Source of the DNA: CAZDXJ01 sp964509475
Lineage (GTDB): Bacteria > Pseudomonadota > Gammaproteobacteria > Methylococcales > Methylomonadaceae
Direction of reading: 5' to 3'
Assembly: GCA_964509475.1 (NCBI GenBank)
Contig: CAZDXJ010000006.1
Coordinates: 1 to 56,693 of the forward strand
Length of the DNA: 56,693 nucleotides
Under the pieces are notes generated by a model. That model made no database searches. It was given only the letters and a program-made list of their open reading frames with translations, and was not told where the DNA came from. Of this stretch, positions 44,272 through 54,168 are shown piece after piece. Both the position numbers and the translations under genes were made by a program. The first letter of the stretch is position 1, and every line of letters begins with the position of its first letter.

Positions 44272-45489
44272 ATGGCGTTGTATGTCTACAAAGCGATAGA
44301 CAGCACCGGCAATGTCGTCGAAGACAGCCGGGAAGCGATTGATGAACAGACATTGATAAAGATGTTGCAGGCGGAAGGTTATATTCCGGTCAGTGTGGTT
44401 TTGCAAAGTTCAAAACCCTTTTATTGGTTCAAAGGCGGAAACAAAGCAACCGGCTTGACAGCCAAGGAAGTCGCCTTGTTTACCAAGGAACTGGCGACAC
44501 TACTGGAAGCGGGTTTGCCCCTGGATCGATCCTTGATGGTCTTGAAAGATTCGATAGAGGAAGAATCCGGAATCACGTTATTGATTGATCAGGTATTGGA
44601 AAAGATCAAGTCCGGTTCCACATTGGCCGATGCCCTGGAAACGCAAAGCAAATCTTTTTCCCGCTTTTATCTGAATATGCTGCGTGCTGGTGAGGCTGGT
44701 GGCAATATCGAGGCAATTTTGAAACGTTTGTCGGATTATCTCGACCGCAGCAAGGAATTAAAAGATACGGTCACGACGGCGCTGATTTATCCGGCCATAT
44801 TGCTGGTCATGTCGCTGGCTTCGGTTTTTTTGCTGTTGACGTTTGTGGTGCCGCAGTTTACTGAAATGTTCGCCAGTGCCGGCAAGGAACTGCCGGTTTC
44901 CACCCGGATTGTGGTTGGAGTGGCGGAATGGCTGCAACGTTATTGGTGGTTTTTGCTGGTTTTGGGTCTGGCCGGATACGCGTTTTTTAAAGCGCAAATG
45001 GCCGATGTTAAACGTAAGGCGGTTTGGGATCGGTATTTGCTCGGAATCCCGATACTCGGTGAAATCCTGGCCAATATGACCGTGGCGGCATTCAGCCGAA
45101 CCCTGGGAACTTTATTGGCCAATGGCGTTCCTATACTTACGGCACTGGCGATTGCCAAGGAAACCGTGGGAAATCAAGTGTTTGTACAGATTTTGACGGA
45201 AGCGGAACGCGATTTGAAACAAGGCAAAACAATGTCAGGGGTATTATTGAAAAGTGGACGATTTCCAAAAATGGCGGTACAAATGCTTAAAATTGGTGAA
45301 GAGACAGGAAAGTTGGAGGAAATGCTGGAAAGGACGGCGGAAGTTTATGACAAGCAATTAAAAATTTCCGTGCAGCGAATGCTGACCTTGCTGGAACCGA
45401 TTTTGATTGTGAGCCTGGGGTTGGTGATTGCCGGTATCATTATGTCGATATTATCAGCAATTTTGAGTGTCAATGACCTGGCGTTTTAA
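44272..45489 (+). CDS. gspF: Type II secretion inner-membrane protein GspF
   Basis: The 405-aa protein has two repeated cytoplasmic domains (KEVALFTKELATLLEAGLPLDRSL and FSRTLGTLLANGVPILTALAI) with three membrane segments (about 170-190, 222-240 and 370-395). It is the platform protein that GspE acts on. It begins one base after the gspE stop. A 92-bp gap with no gene separates it from gspG. Confidence 0.94.
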   Translation: MALYVYKAIDSTGNVVEDSREAIDEQTLIKMLQAEGYIPVSVVLQSSKPFYWFKGGNKATGLTAKEVALFTKELATLLEAGLPLDRSLMVLKDSIEEESGITLLIDQVLEKIKSGSTLADALETQSKSFSRFYLNMLRAGEAGGNIEAILKRLSDYLDRSKELKDTVTTALIYPAILLVMSLASVFLLLTFVVPQFTEMFASAGKELPVSTRIVVGVAEWLQRYWWFLLVLGLAGYAFFKAQMADVKRKAVWDRYLLGIPILGEILANMTVAAFSRTLGTLLANGVPILTALAIAKETVGNQVFVQILTEAERDLKQGKTMSGVLLKSGRFPKMAVQMLKIGEETGKLEEMLERTAEVYDKQLKISVQRMLTLLEPILIVSLGLVIAGIIMSILSAILSVNDLAF

Positions 45490-45581
45490 TATAGTTGTTT
45501 ACAGTAAGTTAGCGTTGTATGGCATGATAATGCCGACGCCGGGTTAATTTTTCATTATTAATTTTGGTGTAAAAATAAGGA

Positions 45582-46025
45582 ATGATTGTGCAAATAAAAT
45601 GTAATCGTATGGCTGGCCAACAGACCGGTTTCACATTGATTGAACTTCTGGTGGTGTTGGCGATTATTGGTCTGCTGGCCGGTTTGGTCGCTCCCCAGGT
45701 CATGAAACACCTGGGTGGCGCCAAGACTAAAACCGCACGGGTGCAAATTGAAGATTTAGCCGGTGCCCTGGATATGTACCGCCTGGATGTAGGCCGTTAC
45801 CCAACGACCGAGCAAGGCTTGCGAGCCTTGATCGAAAAACCCGTTGATGCAAAACGCTGGAACGGGCCGTATTTGCGCAAGGAAAATATTCCCCAGGATC
45901 CCTGGTATAACGATTACCATTACCGCTCACCTGGTCAGCATGGCAAGTTTGATCTATACACCTTGGGTGCTGACGAAAAAGAAGGTGGCGAAGGTGAAGA
46001 TCAGGACGTGGCCAGTTGGCAATAA
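45582..46025 (+). CDS. gspG: Major pseudopilin GspG
   Basis: The 147-aa protein has the prepilin motif QQTG|FTLIELLVVLAIIGLLAG, with cleavage expected after G16, and the conserved calcium-binding C-terminal part (YRLDVGRYPTTEQGL, PYLRKENIPQDPW, DLYTLGADEKEGGEGEDQD). It forms the body of the pseudopilus. A short ribosome binding site (AAGGA) precedes the ATG. Confidence 0.95.
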   Translation: MIVQIKCNRMAGQQTGFTLIELLVVLAIIGLLAGLVAPQVMKHLGGAKTKTARVQIEDLAGALDMYRLDVGRYPTTEQGLRALIEKPVDAKRWNGPYLRKENIPQDPWYNDYHYRSPGQHGKFDLYTLGADEKEGGEGEDQDVASWQ

Positions 46026-46087
46026 TGTCTGAATCATGGCGTGGTAGTTTGCATATCCAATACGGCGCCGGATGCTTGTGATGCCTT

Positions 46088-46537
46088 ATGCGCTTTGTTT
46101 GCAGAGGCTTTACCTTAATAGAACTGCTATTGGTGTTGGTCATTATTGCAGCGGCCGGATCGGTGGCACTACCGAATATAACTTCAGGCCAGGACACGGC
46201 CCGATTGACCAGCGCTGCGCGTGATGTTGCTTCAGCATTGCGTTATCTCAGAGGGCAAGCACTGTTATTGCATCAGGAAACGGTCTTTACCCTGAACCTT
46301 GAAAACAATGAATATCAGGTCAGTGGCCGCGATAAAAAATTTCAAATCCCTGAAAAAATACAAATAACCCTGGATACGGCGCAATCGGAAATTATCGACG
46401 AAGGCATGGGAAGGATTCGTTTTTACCCGGATGGCTCTTCGACCGGAGGCCGGGTAACCCTGAAACTGGGATCGGTCAGTAAACAGGTGGATATCAATTG
46501 GTTGACCGGTGGAATCAAGATCACCGATCAGGATTGA
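46088..46537 (+). CDS. gspH: Minor pseudopilin GspH
   Basis: The 149-aa protein has the cleavage site CRG|FTLIELLLVLVIIAAAG at its very N-terminus and the GspH-type LRYLRGQALLLHQETVF segment. It is a minor pseudopilin that helps build the pseudopilus. The 62-bp gap to gspG has no feature. gspI follows after 34 bp. Confidence 0.9.
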   Translation: MRFVCRGFTLIELLLVLVIIAAAGSVALPNITSGQDTARLTSAARDVASALRYLRGQALLLHQETVFTLNLENNEYQVSGRDKKFQIPEKIQITLDTAQSEIIDEGMGRIRFYPDGSSTGGRVTLKLGSVSKQVDINWLTGGIKITDQD

Positions 46538-46571
46538 TTGTGCTGTCCGTTACATTGCAGACACGGCAACA

Positions 46572-46988
46572 ATGAATGACGTCAGGCAACGAGGTTTCTC
46601 GTTACTGGAAATATTGGTCGCCTTCTCCATATTGGCCATGTCCCTGGGGGTTTTGCTGAATATATTTTCCAGTGGCCTGCAAACCGCGATGTTGTCCGAG
46701 GAATATGTACATGCGATTACGATAGGACAATCCCTGCTGGCACGCAGTGGTATTGAAACACCGTTGCAGCAAGGCATAACCACGGGTAGCGAAGAAGGAA
46801 AATTTACCTGGGATATACAGGTGACACCTTATAATATTGCCGAACTGGCGCAACAACAGGCCGAGAGCAATAAATACCAGCTTTATCAGATTACGGTGCA
46901 TGTCAAATGGGCAGAACAGGACAATGAACGTTTTATTCAGCTCGATAGCCTTCGTTTGGGTAAAAAAACTGGTGATGGCAGCGGTTAA
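46572..46988 (+). CDS. gspI: Minor pseudopilin GspI
   Basis: The 138-aa protein begins MNDVRQRG|FSLLEILVAFSILAMSLG, a typical class III prepilin leader. The second half (FTWDIQVTPY, QITVHVKWAEQ) matches the GspI fold. The ATG at 46572 was chosen because it gives the short leader; a longer frame from 46509 begins inside gspH. gspJ begins directly after its stop. Confidence 0.9.
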   Translation: MNDVRQRGFSLLEILVAFSILAMSLGVLLNIFSSGLQTAMLSEEYVHAITIGQSLLARSGIETPLQQGITTGSEEGKFTWDIQVTPYNIAELAQQQAESNKYQLYQITVHVKWAEQDNERFIQLDSLRLGKKTGDGSG

Positions 46989-47678
46989 ATGAAATATTAT
47001 TGCAGCCGCGCTTTTACATTGCTGGAAGTTTTAATCGGTATGAGTTTGTTGAGCGTCATGATGCTGCTGCTTCTGGGTAGTTTGCGGGTCTGTATACAAA
47101 ACTGGGATGCTGGCGAAAAAAAAATTGCCGAAGTCAACCGTTTGGCAGTTTTGCAACAATTTTTTTTCAGGCGTTTGCAAAATATTCGTCCATTGGATGA
47201 TGATTTTTCATTTGATGAACCGGTATTCTCTTTTCAAGGTGATAAAAGCCAGTTACAGTTTGTTGGCGCCATGCCGGCCAGTGCCGGACGCATGGGTTTG
47301 CAATTATTCAAAATCGGATTGGTTGCGGGCAAGATGGGCAAGGATATCAAGGTATCGGTGCAACCTTTTTTTCCGTTGTCGGACGGGGAGCAATGGAATG
47401 CGGATGAAATTACAGTGCTGCAAGCAGTGGACACATTGCAGTTTTGGTATTTTGGTTCGGAAGATGTCGATGCAGAACCCGTTTGGCGGCAACAATGGCT
47501 GGATATGGAGGAATTGCCCTTCTTGATTGCCATCGCCATCAAAATGCAGGACGGCTCGGTCTGGCCGCCGATTATTGTTGCCCCGCATAATGGTGCCGGT
47601 CATATCAGCAAACGGATAAACAATGTCGATCCCGGTATGTTACGCAACGGTATATTTGGCCAGGCTCATGTACAGTAA
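46989..47678 (+). CDS. gspJ: Minor pseudopilin GspJ
   Basis: The 229-aa protein starts MKYYCSRAFTLLEVLIGMSLL. The residue before the expected cleavage Phe is Ala instead of the usual Gly, which is less common but tolerated in some minor pseudopilins. The rest holds QLFKIGL and an Asp/Glu-rich GspJ-type region. Its last 11 bases overlap the gspK start. Confidence 0.9.
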   Translation: MKYYCSRAFTLLEVLIGMSLLSVMMLLLLGSLRVCIQNWDAGEKKIAEVNRLAVLQQFFFRRLQNIRPLDDDFSFDEPVFSFQGDKSQLQFVGAMPASAGRMGLQLFKIGLVAGKMGKDIKVSVQPFFPLSDGEQWNADEITVLQAVDTLQFWYFGSEDVDAEPVWRQQWLDMEELPFLIAIAIKMQDGSVWPPIIVAPHNGAGHISKRINNVDPGMLRNGIFGQAHVQ

Positions 47679-48573
47679 ACGCCAGGGTAATCAAGGGGTA
47701 GCACTGCTTCTGGTGTTGTGGATGTTGACTCTGGCGAGCATCATGGCGGGCAGTTTCGCCTTGACCATGCGCCGTGAATTGGCGATTGCCGGTAATGCCC
47801 GGGATTTGGCGGAAGCTTCGGCTTTGACCGAAGCGGGTATTCATTATGCCATGCAAATGTTACTAACCACTGATCGGAAAACGCGTTGGTCAGCTAATGC
47901 TGGCACTTATGAGATAGCGTTTGCCAGCCACAAGATTCGTATCAAAATTCTCGATGAATCCGGCAAAATAAGCATCAACAACCCTGATCCGAAGTTATTG
48001 CGTGGATTATTGATTAAAGCCGGTCTGGAACAGCAGCAACAGAATCAGATCATTGATAATATTCTGGATTGGCAGGATGAAGATGATGAACGTCGAACAT
48101 ACGGTGCCGAGGCTATGGAATATAAACGTGCCGGACGCCGCTATCAGCCCGCCAATCAGGCGTTTCAGGCCTTGGAAGAATTGCAGCTGATTTTAGGGAT
48201 GGATGCGGCTTTGTTTAAACAAATAAAGCCGTTTTTGACGGTTTACTCAAATGCAAACAAAATCAATCCATTTTATGCTGAAAAAGAGGTCTTGCTGGCG
48301 CTTCCCGATGTGGATGAAAATCTTATTGAACATTATCTGCAAGAACGGGCGGACAGCCTTAAAAAGGCCGGACCGCCGCCGGATTTTCCCTACCCGGAAA
48401 TTGCTTCCGGCAATGTTTCCGGGGTTTATACCCTGATTGCCGAAGCACGCTTGAGCAGTGGCAATACGGGAATGACCAAGGCTGTGATTACCAAAAGAAA
48501 TTCGGTAAAAGGTTTGCCATATACTATCCTTGAATGGCATAGCGCACCGGTGAATGAAAAAACATTATTCTAA
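47668..48573 (+). CDS. gspK: Tip pseudopilin GspK
   Basis: The 301-aa protein has NQG|VALLLVLWMLTLASIMAG, with the long prepilin of GspK and no Glu at position +5, as is normal for the tip subunit. It contains LDESGKISINNPD and the helical insertion typical of the family (IIDNILDWQDEDDERR). The start at 47668 overlaps the gspJ stop (47676-47678). The 165-bp gap to gspL is unremarkable. Confidence 0.92.
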   Translation: MYSKRQGNQGVALLLVLWMLTLASIMAGSFALTMRRELAIAGNARDLAEASALTEAGIHYAMQMLLTTDRKTRWSANAGTYEIAFASHKIRIKILDESGKISINNPDPKLLRGLLIKAGLEQQQQNQIIDNILDWQDEDDERRTYGAEAMEYKRAGRRYQPANQAFQALEELQLILGMDAALFKQIKPFLTVYSNANKINPFYAEKEVLLALPDVDENLIEHYLQERADSLKKAGPPPDFPYPEIASGNVSGVYTLIAEARLSSGNTGMTKAVITKRNSVKGLPYTILEWHSAPVNEKTLF

Positions 48574-48738
48574 CGTATCGGATCGCCCGGTTGTATTTTA
48601 GCCGGTGTGGCTTATTGATTTATCAGGTCGCATACAATTGTATAGCCCTGCATAACATTCCAGGTTGTGAAAGATGAAAAATCAATGCCTTACACCTGTT
48701 TTTTAGGCGAGGGAGCGATTATATTTTAACAAATAATT

Positions 48739-49839
48739 ATGCTTAAGCTTGATACTGAAATAAACATTGATGTTCCCGGTTTTTTGCGTTGGTGGGAGGC
48801 TGAATTACGTGCCATATTGCCGGAAAAAATCAAACAACTGTTTAATGAGCGGTACAGTTTGTTGATTATTGAACCGGATAACGATCAGCTGGCCGTCAAA
48901 TTGATGACTCGTGAGCAAATCCAGCGGATTGGCAAATTTCCGATCAATGAATTAGGCTGGGCGCAATTACAGGTTTTGCGGGATGAAAAACAAACACTGG
49001 CAAATGCCGAAGTGTTGATCCGGTTACCGGAAAACTGTACCGTCATGAAAAAATTGTATATTCCCGAGGCGGCGGCGGCAAACCTGAAACAGGTCATAGC
49101 CTATGAACTGGATCGTTACACGCCTTTCACGATGGATCAGGTCTATTTTGATTTCATTATTCTGGGTAAGGACAAGATCAACAACCAAATTGCCATTCAG
49201 TTATTTTTGGCGCCTAAAAACAAAGTTGATCCGGTTTTGAAAAAAATTCAGGACTGGGGGCTTCAACCTGATTATGTCGATTGTCCACAAATCCCTGGTA
49301 TTAACGCAAATTTCCATCAGCAATATAACCTGTTGCCGGAAGAAAAAAGACGTAAAAAGGATAAAACGCCAAAAATTATCCTGCTTTCATCGATACTGAT
49401 GGTCATGCTGTTATTCGTTTTGGTTTTATTCATGCCGCTATGGATGAAAGGGCAAACGGTGGAAGCATTAAGGGGGGAAGTCCGAAAAACAGAAAAACAG
49501 GCGCAAAGCGTAAATGTTGTCAAACAGAAAATAGACGCGCTATACCAGCAGTCGGCCACCATTATCGGCAAAAAATCCCGGGAACCGTCATTGACGGAAA
49601 TACTTGAAGTATTGAGTTCGGTAATAGCGGATGATACCTGGTTAATGCAATTCAAATATTATAAGCACAAATTAAATTTGCAAGGCTTGTCACCTTCCGC
49701 TTCGGCATTGATCGGCGTTCTGGAAAAAACCGGATATTTTCACAATACCCGTTTTGTGTCACCAGTGACCCGGGACAGACGCAGCGGACTGGAACGGTTT
49801 CAAATTGCCACTGAGATCAAAACGGGAGAAAAGCAATGA
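48739..49839 (+). CDS. gspL: Type II secretion protein GspL (PilN-like)
   Basis: The 366-aa protein has an actin-like cytoplasmic domain of the GspL/PilM type in its first 200 residues, one membrane segment at about 213-235 (IILLSSILMVMLLFVLVLF), and a periplasmic PilN-like ferredoxin fold to the end. It links GspE to the inner-membrane platform. Its stop overlaps the gspM start (ATGA). Confidence 0.85.
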   Translation: MLKLDTEINIDVPGFLRWWEAELRAILPEKIKQLFNERYSLLIIEPDNDQLAVKLMTREQIQRIGKFPINELGWAQLQVLRDEKQTLANAEVLIRLPENCTVMKKLYIPEAAAANLKQVIAYELDRYTPFTMDQVYFDFIILGKDKINNQIAIQLFLAPKNKVDPVLKKIQDWGLQPDYVDCPQIPGINANFHQQYNLLPEEKRRKKDKTPKIILLSSILMVMLLFVLVLFMPLWMKGQTVEALRGEVRKTEKQAQSVNVVKQKIDALYQQSATIIGKKSREPSLTEILEVLSSVIADDTWLMQFKYYKHKLNLQGLSPSASALIGVLEKTGYFHNTRFVSPVTRDRRSGLERFQIATEIKTGEKQ

Positions 49840-50420
49840 TTGCAGCGTTGACTTCGGGGCAGCAACGGATGTTGGCAATTGCCTTGCTGGTTGTTGTCGT
49901 GTTTTCCCTGCTGTTGTTGTTGATAGAACCCGTTGTAACAAAACTCGATCAATATGATGAAACGATTGATGAACTCGCGTTTCGGATAAAACGATACAGG
50001 AAAATTATCGCCACATCCGATCAGATTTTCGATCAGGTTGAAGCAACCCGTCTGAAAATTGCCGAACAAGGTTATATCAGTACAAAAAACAGCGAAGCAC
50101 TGGTTTCTGCCGAGTTGCAGCAATTCCTCAAGGATGCAATCAGCCAAGGTGGGGGCAGGCTGATTAGCACCCAGGTACTGCCCAGCAAAAAGGAAGGGGA
50201 ATTAATGCGCATCGCGGTAAAATTAAGGCTGTCCGGCACGATAGAGATGTTAAGGAATTTGCTTTATGACATCGAAACGGAAAAGCCGTTATTGATCATC
50301 GAACAGCTTGACATTAATCCCCAAAGAGCAAGACGAAATCCCAAAACCCGGAAAATAGAGGCATCGGATCAACTGAATATCAGCCTGATGGTCATGGAAT
50401 ATATGAGGAAAGTTGACTGA
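49836..50420 (+). CDS. gspM: Type II secretion protein GspM
   Basis: The 194-aa protein has a short cytoplasmic N-terminus, one membrane segment (about 13-32: MLAIALLVVVVFSLLLLLIE) and a periplasmic ferredoxin-like domain with a coiled-coil start (YDETIDELAFRIKRYRKI). It corresponds to GspM of the E-to-D Xps-type operon. It is coupled to gspL by a four-base overlap and to the next gene by TGATG. Confidence 0.85.
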   Translation: MIAALTSGQQRMLAIALLVVVVFSLLLLLIEPVVTKLDQYDETIDELAFRIKRYRKIIATSDQIFDQVEATRLKIAEQGYISTKNSEALVSAELQQFLKDAISQGGGRLISTQVLPSKKEGELMRIAVKLRLSGTIEMLRNLLYDIETEKPLLIIEQLDINPQRARRNPKTRKIEASDQLNISLMVMEYMRKVD

Positions 50421-51040
50421 TGGGGGGGCTGCGATGGGAATATAAAGCCGCTGCCGGCATGGCCGGTTTGGGTTTGATTTTATTGATTGTTCTGTTTGGG
50501 GAATGGCTTTATGGCCAGTATGACAGAGACAGGATAATGCAGCAAATCAACCGGGTGCAGCAAACTGATTTTCAGATCGATCCCTTACCGGAATATGTTT
50601 TTTTTAAGCATCCGGTTCAATATTATGATGAGATGATTAATCGCCCGTTATTTAATAAAAAGCGGCGCCCTGTCAAAACACAACATAATGATGTTGCAGA
50701 TCGGGAAACTCAGGTTATCCAGCCAAACCGGCCTTTCGATCTGAAATTAATCGGTAGTTTGGTTGTTCCCGGGCAAGGACCTGTAGCCGTATTTCAAAAT
50801 CCAATGGCCAGTAAAAACAAGGACAGGTTCAAACGTTTGCAACTGGGTGAGAACTATTTTGATTGGCGTATCGACAAGATTTTACCTGACAAGGTAATTG
50901 TCATTTCGGGTAAACAGAAAAAAGAGATTCTTCTTAGAAAAAAACGACCGGACAATGAGCTGGGGCAATCCGTTCAGGGCAAAATAATACCTGCCGGTAA
51001 AATACATTTGAATACTTTGGGAAGAAAAAAAATTAATTGA
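50420..51040 (+). CDS. gspN: Type II secretion protein GspN/GspC-like
   Basis: The 206-aa protein has one membrane segment (about 10-30) and a periplasmic domain that begins EMINRPLFNKKRRPV, the HR-type signature shared by GspC and PilP. It then reads LKLIGSLVVPGQGPVAVF and FKRLQLGENYFDWRIDKI. In Xps-type operons this XpsN/GspN gene does the job of GspC, which bridges the inner-membrane platform and the secretin. There is no separate gspC here. The ATG is followed by GGGGGG (seven G at 50422-50428), a possible slippage site. Confidence 0.8.
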   Translation: MGGLRWEYKAAAGMAGLGLILLIVLFGEWLYGQYDRDRIMQQINRVQQTDFQIDPLPEYVFFKHPVQYYDEMINRPLFNKKRRPVKTQHNDVADRETQVIQPNRPFDLKLIGSLVVPGQGPVAVFQNPMASKNKDRFKRLQLGENYFDWRIDKILPDKVIVISGKQKKEILLRKKRPDNELGQSVQGKIIPAGKIHLNTLGRKKIN

Positions 51041-51061
51041 CAGGGGTTTTCCCTTTAATGA

Positions 51062-53242
51062 ATGAGTTTTATGAACAAAAATAACAAGTTGGATTCCCGT
51101 TTAGTGGTTTTGTTGGGATTGATATTGACGCTTGCCGGTTGTGAGGCATTGGGACCGGAACTGGGCGTAAAAAGACAATTACAGCCTCTGGAGGATATAG
51201 AACAAGCGGACTGGAACGCCAATGCGGAAGTATTCGATCAACTAGGCAATTCCGAATTATCGGAGTCCAGAAATAAAACCGTGATGGAAGAATATATCGG
51301 TACCGGAAAATTTATTGCGCCACAGAGGACGAAATCATCAAAATCCGGCGGGGATGGAAAGTATACCCTGAATTTTGATGGCGCGGATTTACGGGAAGTC
51401 ACCAAAATCATATTAAGTGACATGCTGGGCAAAAATTATGTGATCAACCCGAAGGTGCGTGGCGAAGTCACGTTGCAGACGACGCGGCCATTGACCCGAA
51501 GCGAATTGTTGCCCACCCTGGAAATGCTGCTCAGAATGAACAGTGTCGCCCTGGTCAAGGAACATGGCATTTACCGCATTGAACCCTCAGCCAGTGCCTT
51601 GCAAGGTGGCGGCATTCCCGGGGTTGGCGTGACCGGCAAGCTGCCCCCCGGTTACCAGATTCGTATTGTGCCGCTGCGTTATGTGGGCGTCAATGACATG
51701 GAAGAGATTCTAAGACCGATCATGCCGTCTAAAGGCATTCTGCGTAAGGATGGGGCACGCAATTTATTGATGCTGGCCGGTACCGCCAGTGAACTGCAAC
51801 GTATCCTGGAGACCATCAAGATTTTTGATGTCAATGTCATGGAAGGTATGTCGTTTGGTCTTTATCCACTGGAAAACATCGATGTCATGGATGTTATCGG
51901 GGAACTGGAAAAGCTGTTTGACAAAGATGCCAAAAATCCATTGGCGGGTATGTTCAAATTCGTTCCGATAGAGCGCCTCAATGCGGTGATGATTATCACG
52001 CCGCAACCGGAATATCTACGGGAAATCAAAAAATGGGTACTCCGGCTGGATCGTACCGACTCGGTTGCCGGCGAAGGCGTTATCGTTTATCGGGTGCAAC
52101 ATGTTATTGCCACGGAATTGGCATCGACACTGGAATCGGTATTTAGTGGCACGGGCCAATCATCAAGGCGTAATAAAGCCAAGGTTGCGCCTGGCAGGCA
52201 ATTAGCCTCGATATCAATCAACAACACAAATGCATCCGGCCAAAAACGTCGCCGATCCACGAATGCCAAAAAATCGCCGGGTGGTAAAAATTCGATGGAT
52301 TTGAGCAATGTCCGGGTGATTGCCGATGAGCCGAACAATGCCCTGGTCATTATGGCAAGGCCGCAACAGTTTAAAATCATCGAAACCATAATCAAGCAGC
52401 TGGATGTCATGCCCTTGCAAGTCTTGATCAATGCCGATATTTTTGAAGTGCGTCTGACCGATGATTTGAATTATGGTGTCAAATGGATATTTGAAAACAG
52501 CCTGCCTGGTGGCCACAAAGGGGTCGGACTGTTCGGGCTGGCCAAGGATGCGGCACTGGCCGGGGCCACCGGTGGTTTTTCCTATGCAGTGCTGAACAGT
52601 TCGGATAATGTTCGGATAATCGTTGATATGCTGGCCAAAACCAATAAAATCAATGTCATTTCGTCGCCAACCTTGATGGTTCTGAACAATCAGCAGGCCA
52701 GTATCAAGGTGGGTGATCAGGTGCCGGTACGCCTGGGTTCGACGACCAATAACAACGGCACGACGGAAAATATCAGTATGCGCGACACCGGCGTCAAACT
52801 GAATATCACACCAAGGGTCAATGCGGGCGGTATTGTCATTATGGAGATTGATCAGAGTTTTGATCAGGCGCAAAAAACTGAAGTATCCAGTATTGACTCA
52901 CCCACGATTCTGCAACGCAAGATACAAACATCCGTCGCGGTAACCAGTGGCGAGACCATTGTGTTGGGCGGTCTTATCTCAGAAGATCATGAATACACCA
53001 AAAGCGGTATTCCGTTTTTGAAAGATTTGCCCTGGATTGGGGATTTATTCGCTCAAACCGCAAAAAAGAAAATCAAGGATGAATTGATCGTGTTGATTAC
53101 GCCATCGGTAATCGGCAATAAATACGATGCCAGAAAAGTGACCCGGGAATTTCAGAAAAAACTGACCGGGATTTTTGAAGACTTGCCTGTCAAGGCAAAA
53201 ATGACTGAGAGCAAGCAAAAAACCACTCACTCAGAGCCGTAA
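51062..53242 (+). CDS. gspD: Type II secretion secretin GspD
   Basis: The 726-aa protein is the outer-membrane secretin. A lipobox LTLAGC (C27) suggests that it is itself a lipoprotein and may not need a separate pilotin. The N0-N3 domains follow (YTLNFDGADLREVTKII, YVINPKVRGEVTLQTT, IRIVPLRYVGVNDMEEIL, VIYRVQHVIATELA), then an Arg/Lys/Ser-rich insertion (about 365-420) and the secretin domain (VISSPTLMVLNNQQASIKVGDQVPV, GLISEDHEYTKSGIPFLKDLPWIG). It closes the operon. Confidence 0.95.
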   Translation: MSFMNKNNKLDSRLVVLLGLILTLAGCEALGPELGVKRQLQPLEDIEQADWNANAEVFDQLGNSELSESRNKTVMEEYIGTGKFIAPQRTKSSKSGGDGKYTLNFDGADLREVTKIILSDMLGKNYVINPKVRGEVTLQTTRPLTRSELLPTLEMLLRMNSVALVKEHGIYRIEPSASALQGGGIPGVGVTGKLPPGYQIRIVPLRYVGVNDMEEILRPIMPSKGILRKDGARNLLMLAGTASELQRILETIKIFDVNVMEGMSFGLYPLENIDVMDVIGELEKLFDKDAKNPLAGMFKFVPIERLNAVMIITPQPEYLREIKKWVLRLDRTDSVAGEGVIVYRVQHVIATELASTLESVFSGTGQSSRRNKAKVAPGRQLASISINNTNASGQKRRRSTNAKKSPGGKNSMDLSNVRVIADEPNNALVIMARPQQFKIIETIIKQLDVMPLQVLINADIFEVRLTDDLNYGVKWIFENSLPGGHKGVGLFGLAKDAALAGATGGFSYAVLNSSDNVRIIVDMLAKTNKINVISSPTLMVLNNQQASIKVGDQVPVRLGSTTNNNGTTENISMRDTGVKLNITPRVNAGGIVIMEIDQSFDQAQKTEVSSIDSPTILQRKIQTSVAVTSGETIVLGGLISEDHEYTKSGIPFLKDLPWIGDLFAQTAKKKIKDELIVLITPSVIGNKYDARKVTREFQKKLTGIFEDLPVKAKMTESKQKTTHSEP

Positions 53243-54168
53243 GCACAAGGGTCGGCTCATGGCGGAATGACGGTCTGACAAAACCATGATGGCCAATACA
53301 CGTCATTCCGGCACCAAGGCTCAAGGATCAAAGCCATTAAGCATTAAGTTATACTCTACGTGGTTACGAATGCGGAAAATAAAGCGACCCTCGGGATGAA
53401 ACGCCTGCCTGTGCTACGGCAGACCGGCCTGCCTGTTGCAGACCGGTTTACCGGAATCGCCCGACAGGGTTGAGTAAGACATATCCCGTAAAAACAAATA
53501 TTGCATGGGGTAGGTGCGGATAAATCCAGCCCTTCAATGAAGAGCTGGATTTATCCGCACAGCACAGAAGCATGAATACGACACAGCGCCGGGCCGATCA
53601 CCGGCCGGGTGGCCGACAGACAGGAGCACCGCAGATCGGCCAATGCCCTGGAACGTCGCTTCGTTACCCAAGGCGGAACCACAGATGAACCCAGAAAGTT
53701 TCCTGTTCAGCGTTTTCGCCACAGCAAGCATACTCATTATCTTTTGTGTTTTCCGTGCTTAATTCATTTGATATTCAAAATTCGCAAACCGGTCTGCCAA
53801 CAGGCAGGTGTGGCCGCGTGCAGTATAGTGAAATGTGATTTGGGTGCTGGTGCGGCTTGTTGTACCATGCGGATAAATCCGCACCTACACTGGTATGGTT
53901 GCAAGGCTATGACGGCGATATTGTGTAGGATCGATCAAGTGTAGCGGATCGGCCAAGGGTGTGGGATGGCGTTTGGTTACCGAAGGCGAACCGCCCGCAC
54001 CCTGTTTTTTTAGGCATCGAGTTATGAAAACCTTTGCTGGAAACAGTATGCCGGGCAAGTTTCCTGCAATGTTCAAAATCCGCAAGTGTAGCCGCCGCGT
54101 GCCGAATAAAATACAACAGTATTCTGAATCTGTATTACGGGAAATTCAATACCTTATGAATCCATTGC
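53243..54168. repeat. Repeat-rich intergenic region
   Basis: No convincing gene was found in this 926-bp stretch. It holds inverted-orientation copies of the repeat segments seen at 23.0-23.5 kb: segment B at 53341-53450, the palindrome C at 53514-53560 (perfect 17-bp arms GTGCGGATAAATCCAGC / GCTGGATTTATCCGCAC with a 13-base loop), and segment A at about 53590-53670. A short related palindrome TGCGGATAAATCCGCA lies at 53868-53883, and a second A-like piece at 53940-53998. Confidence 0.6.

Noticed and set aside
53609..53944. Plus-strand open frame of 111 codons after gspD
   Set aside because: It runs through dispersed repeats and a palindrome, has no ribosome binding site, and resembles no protein.
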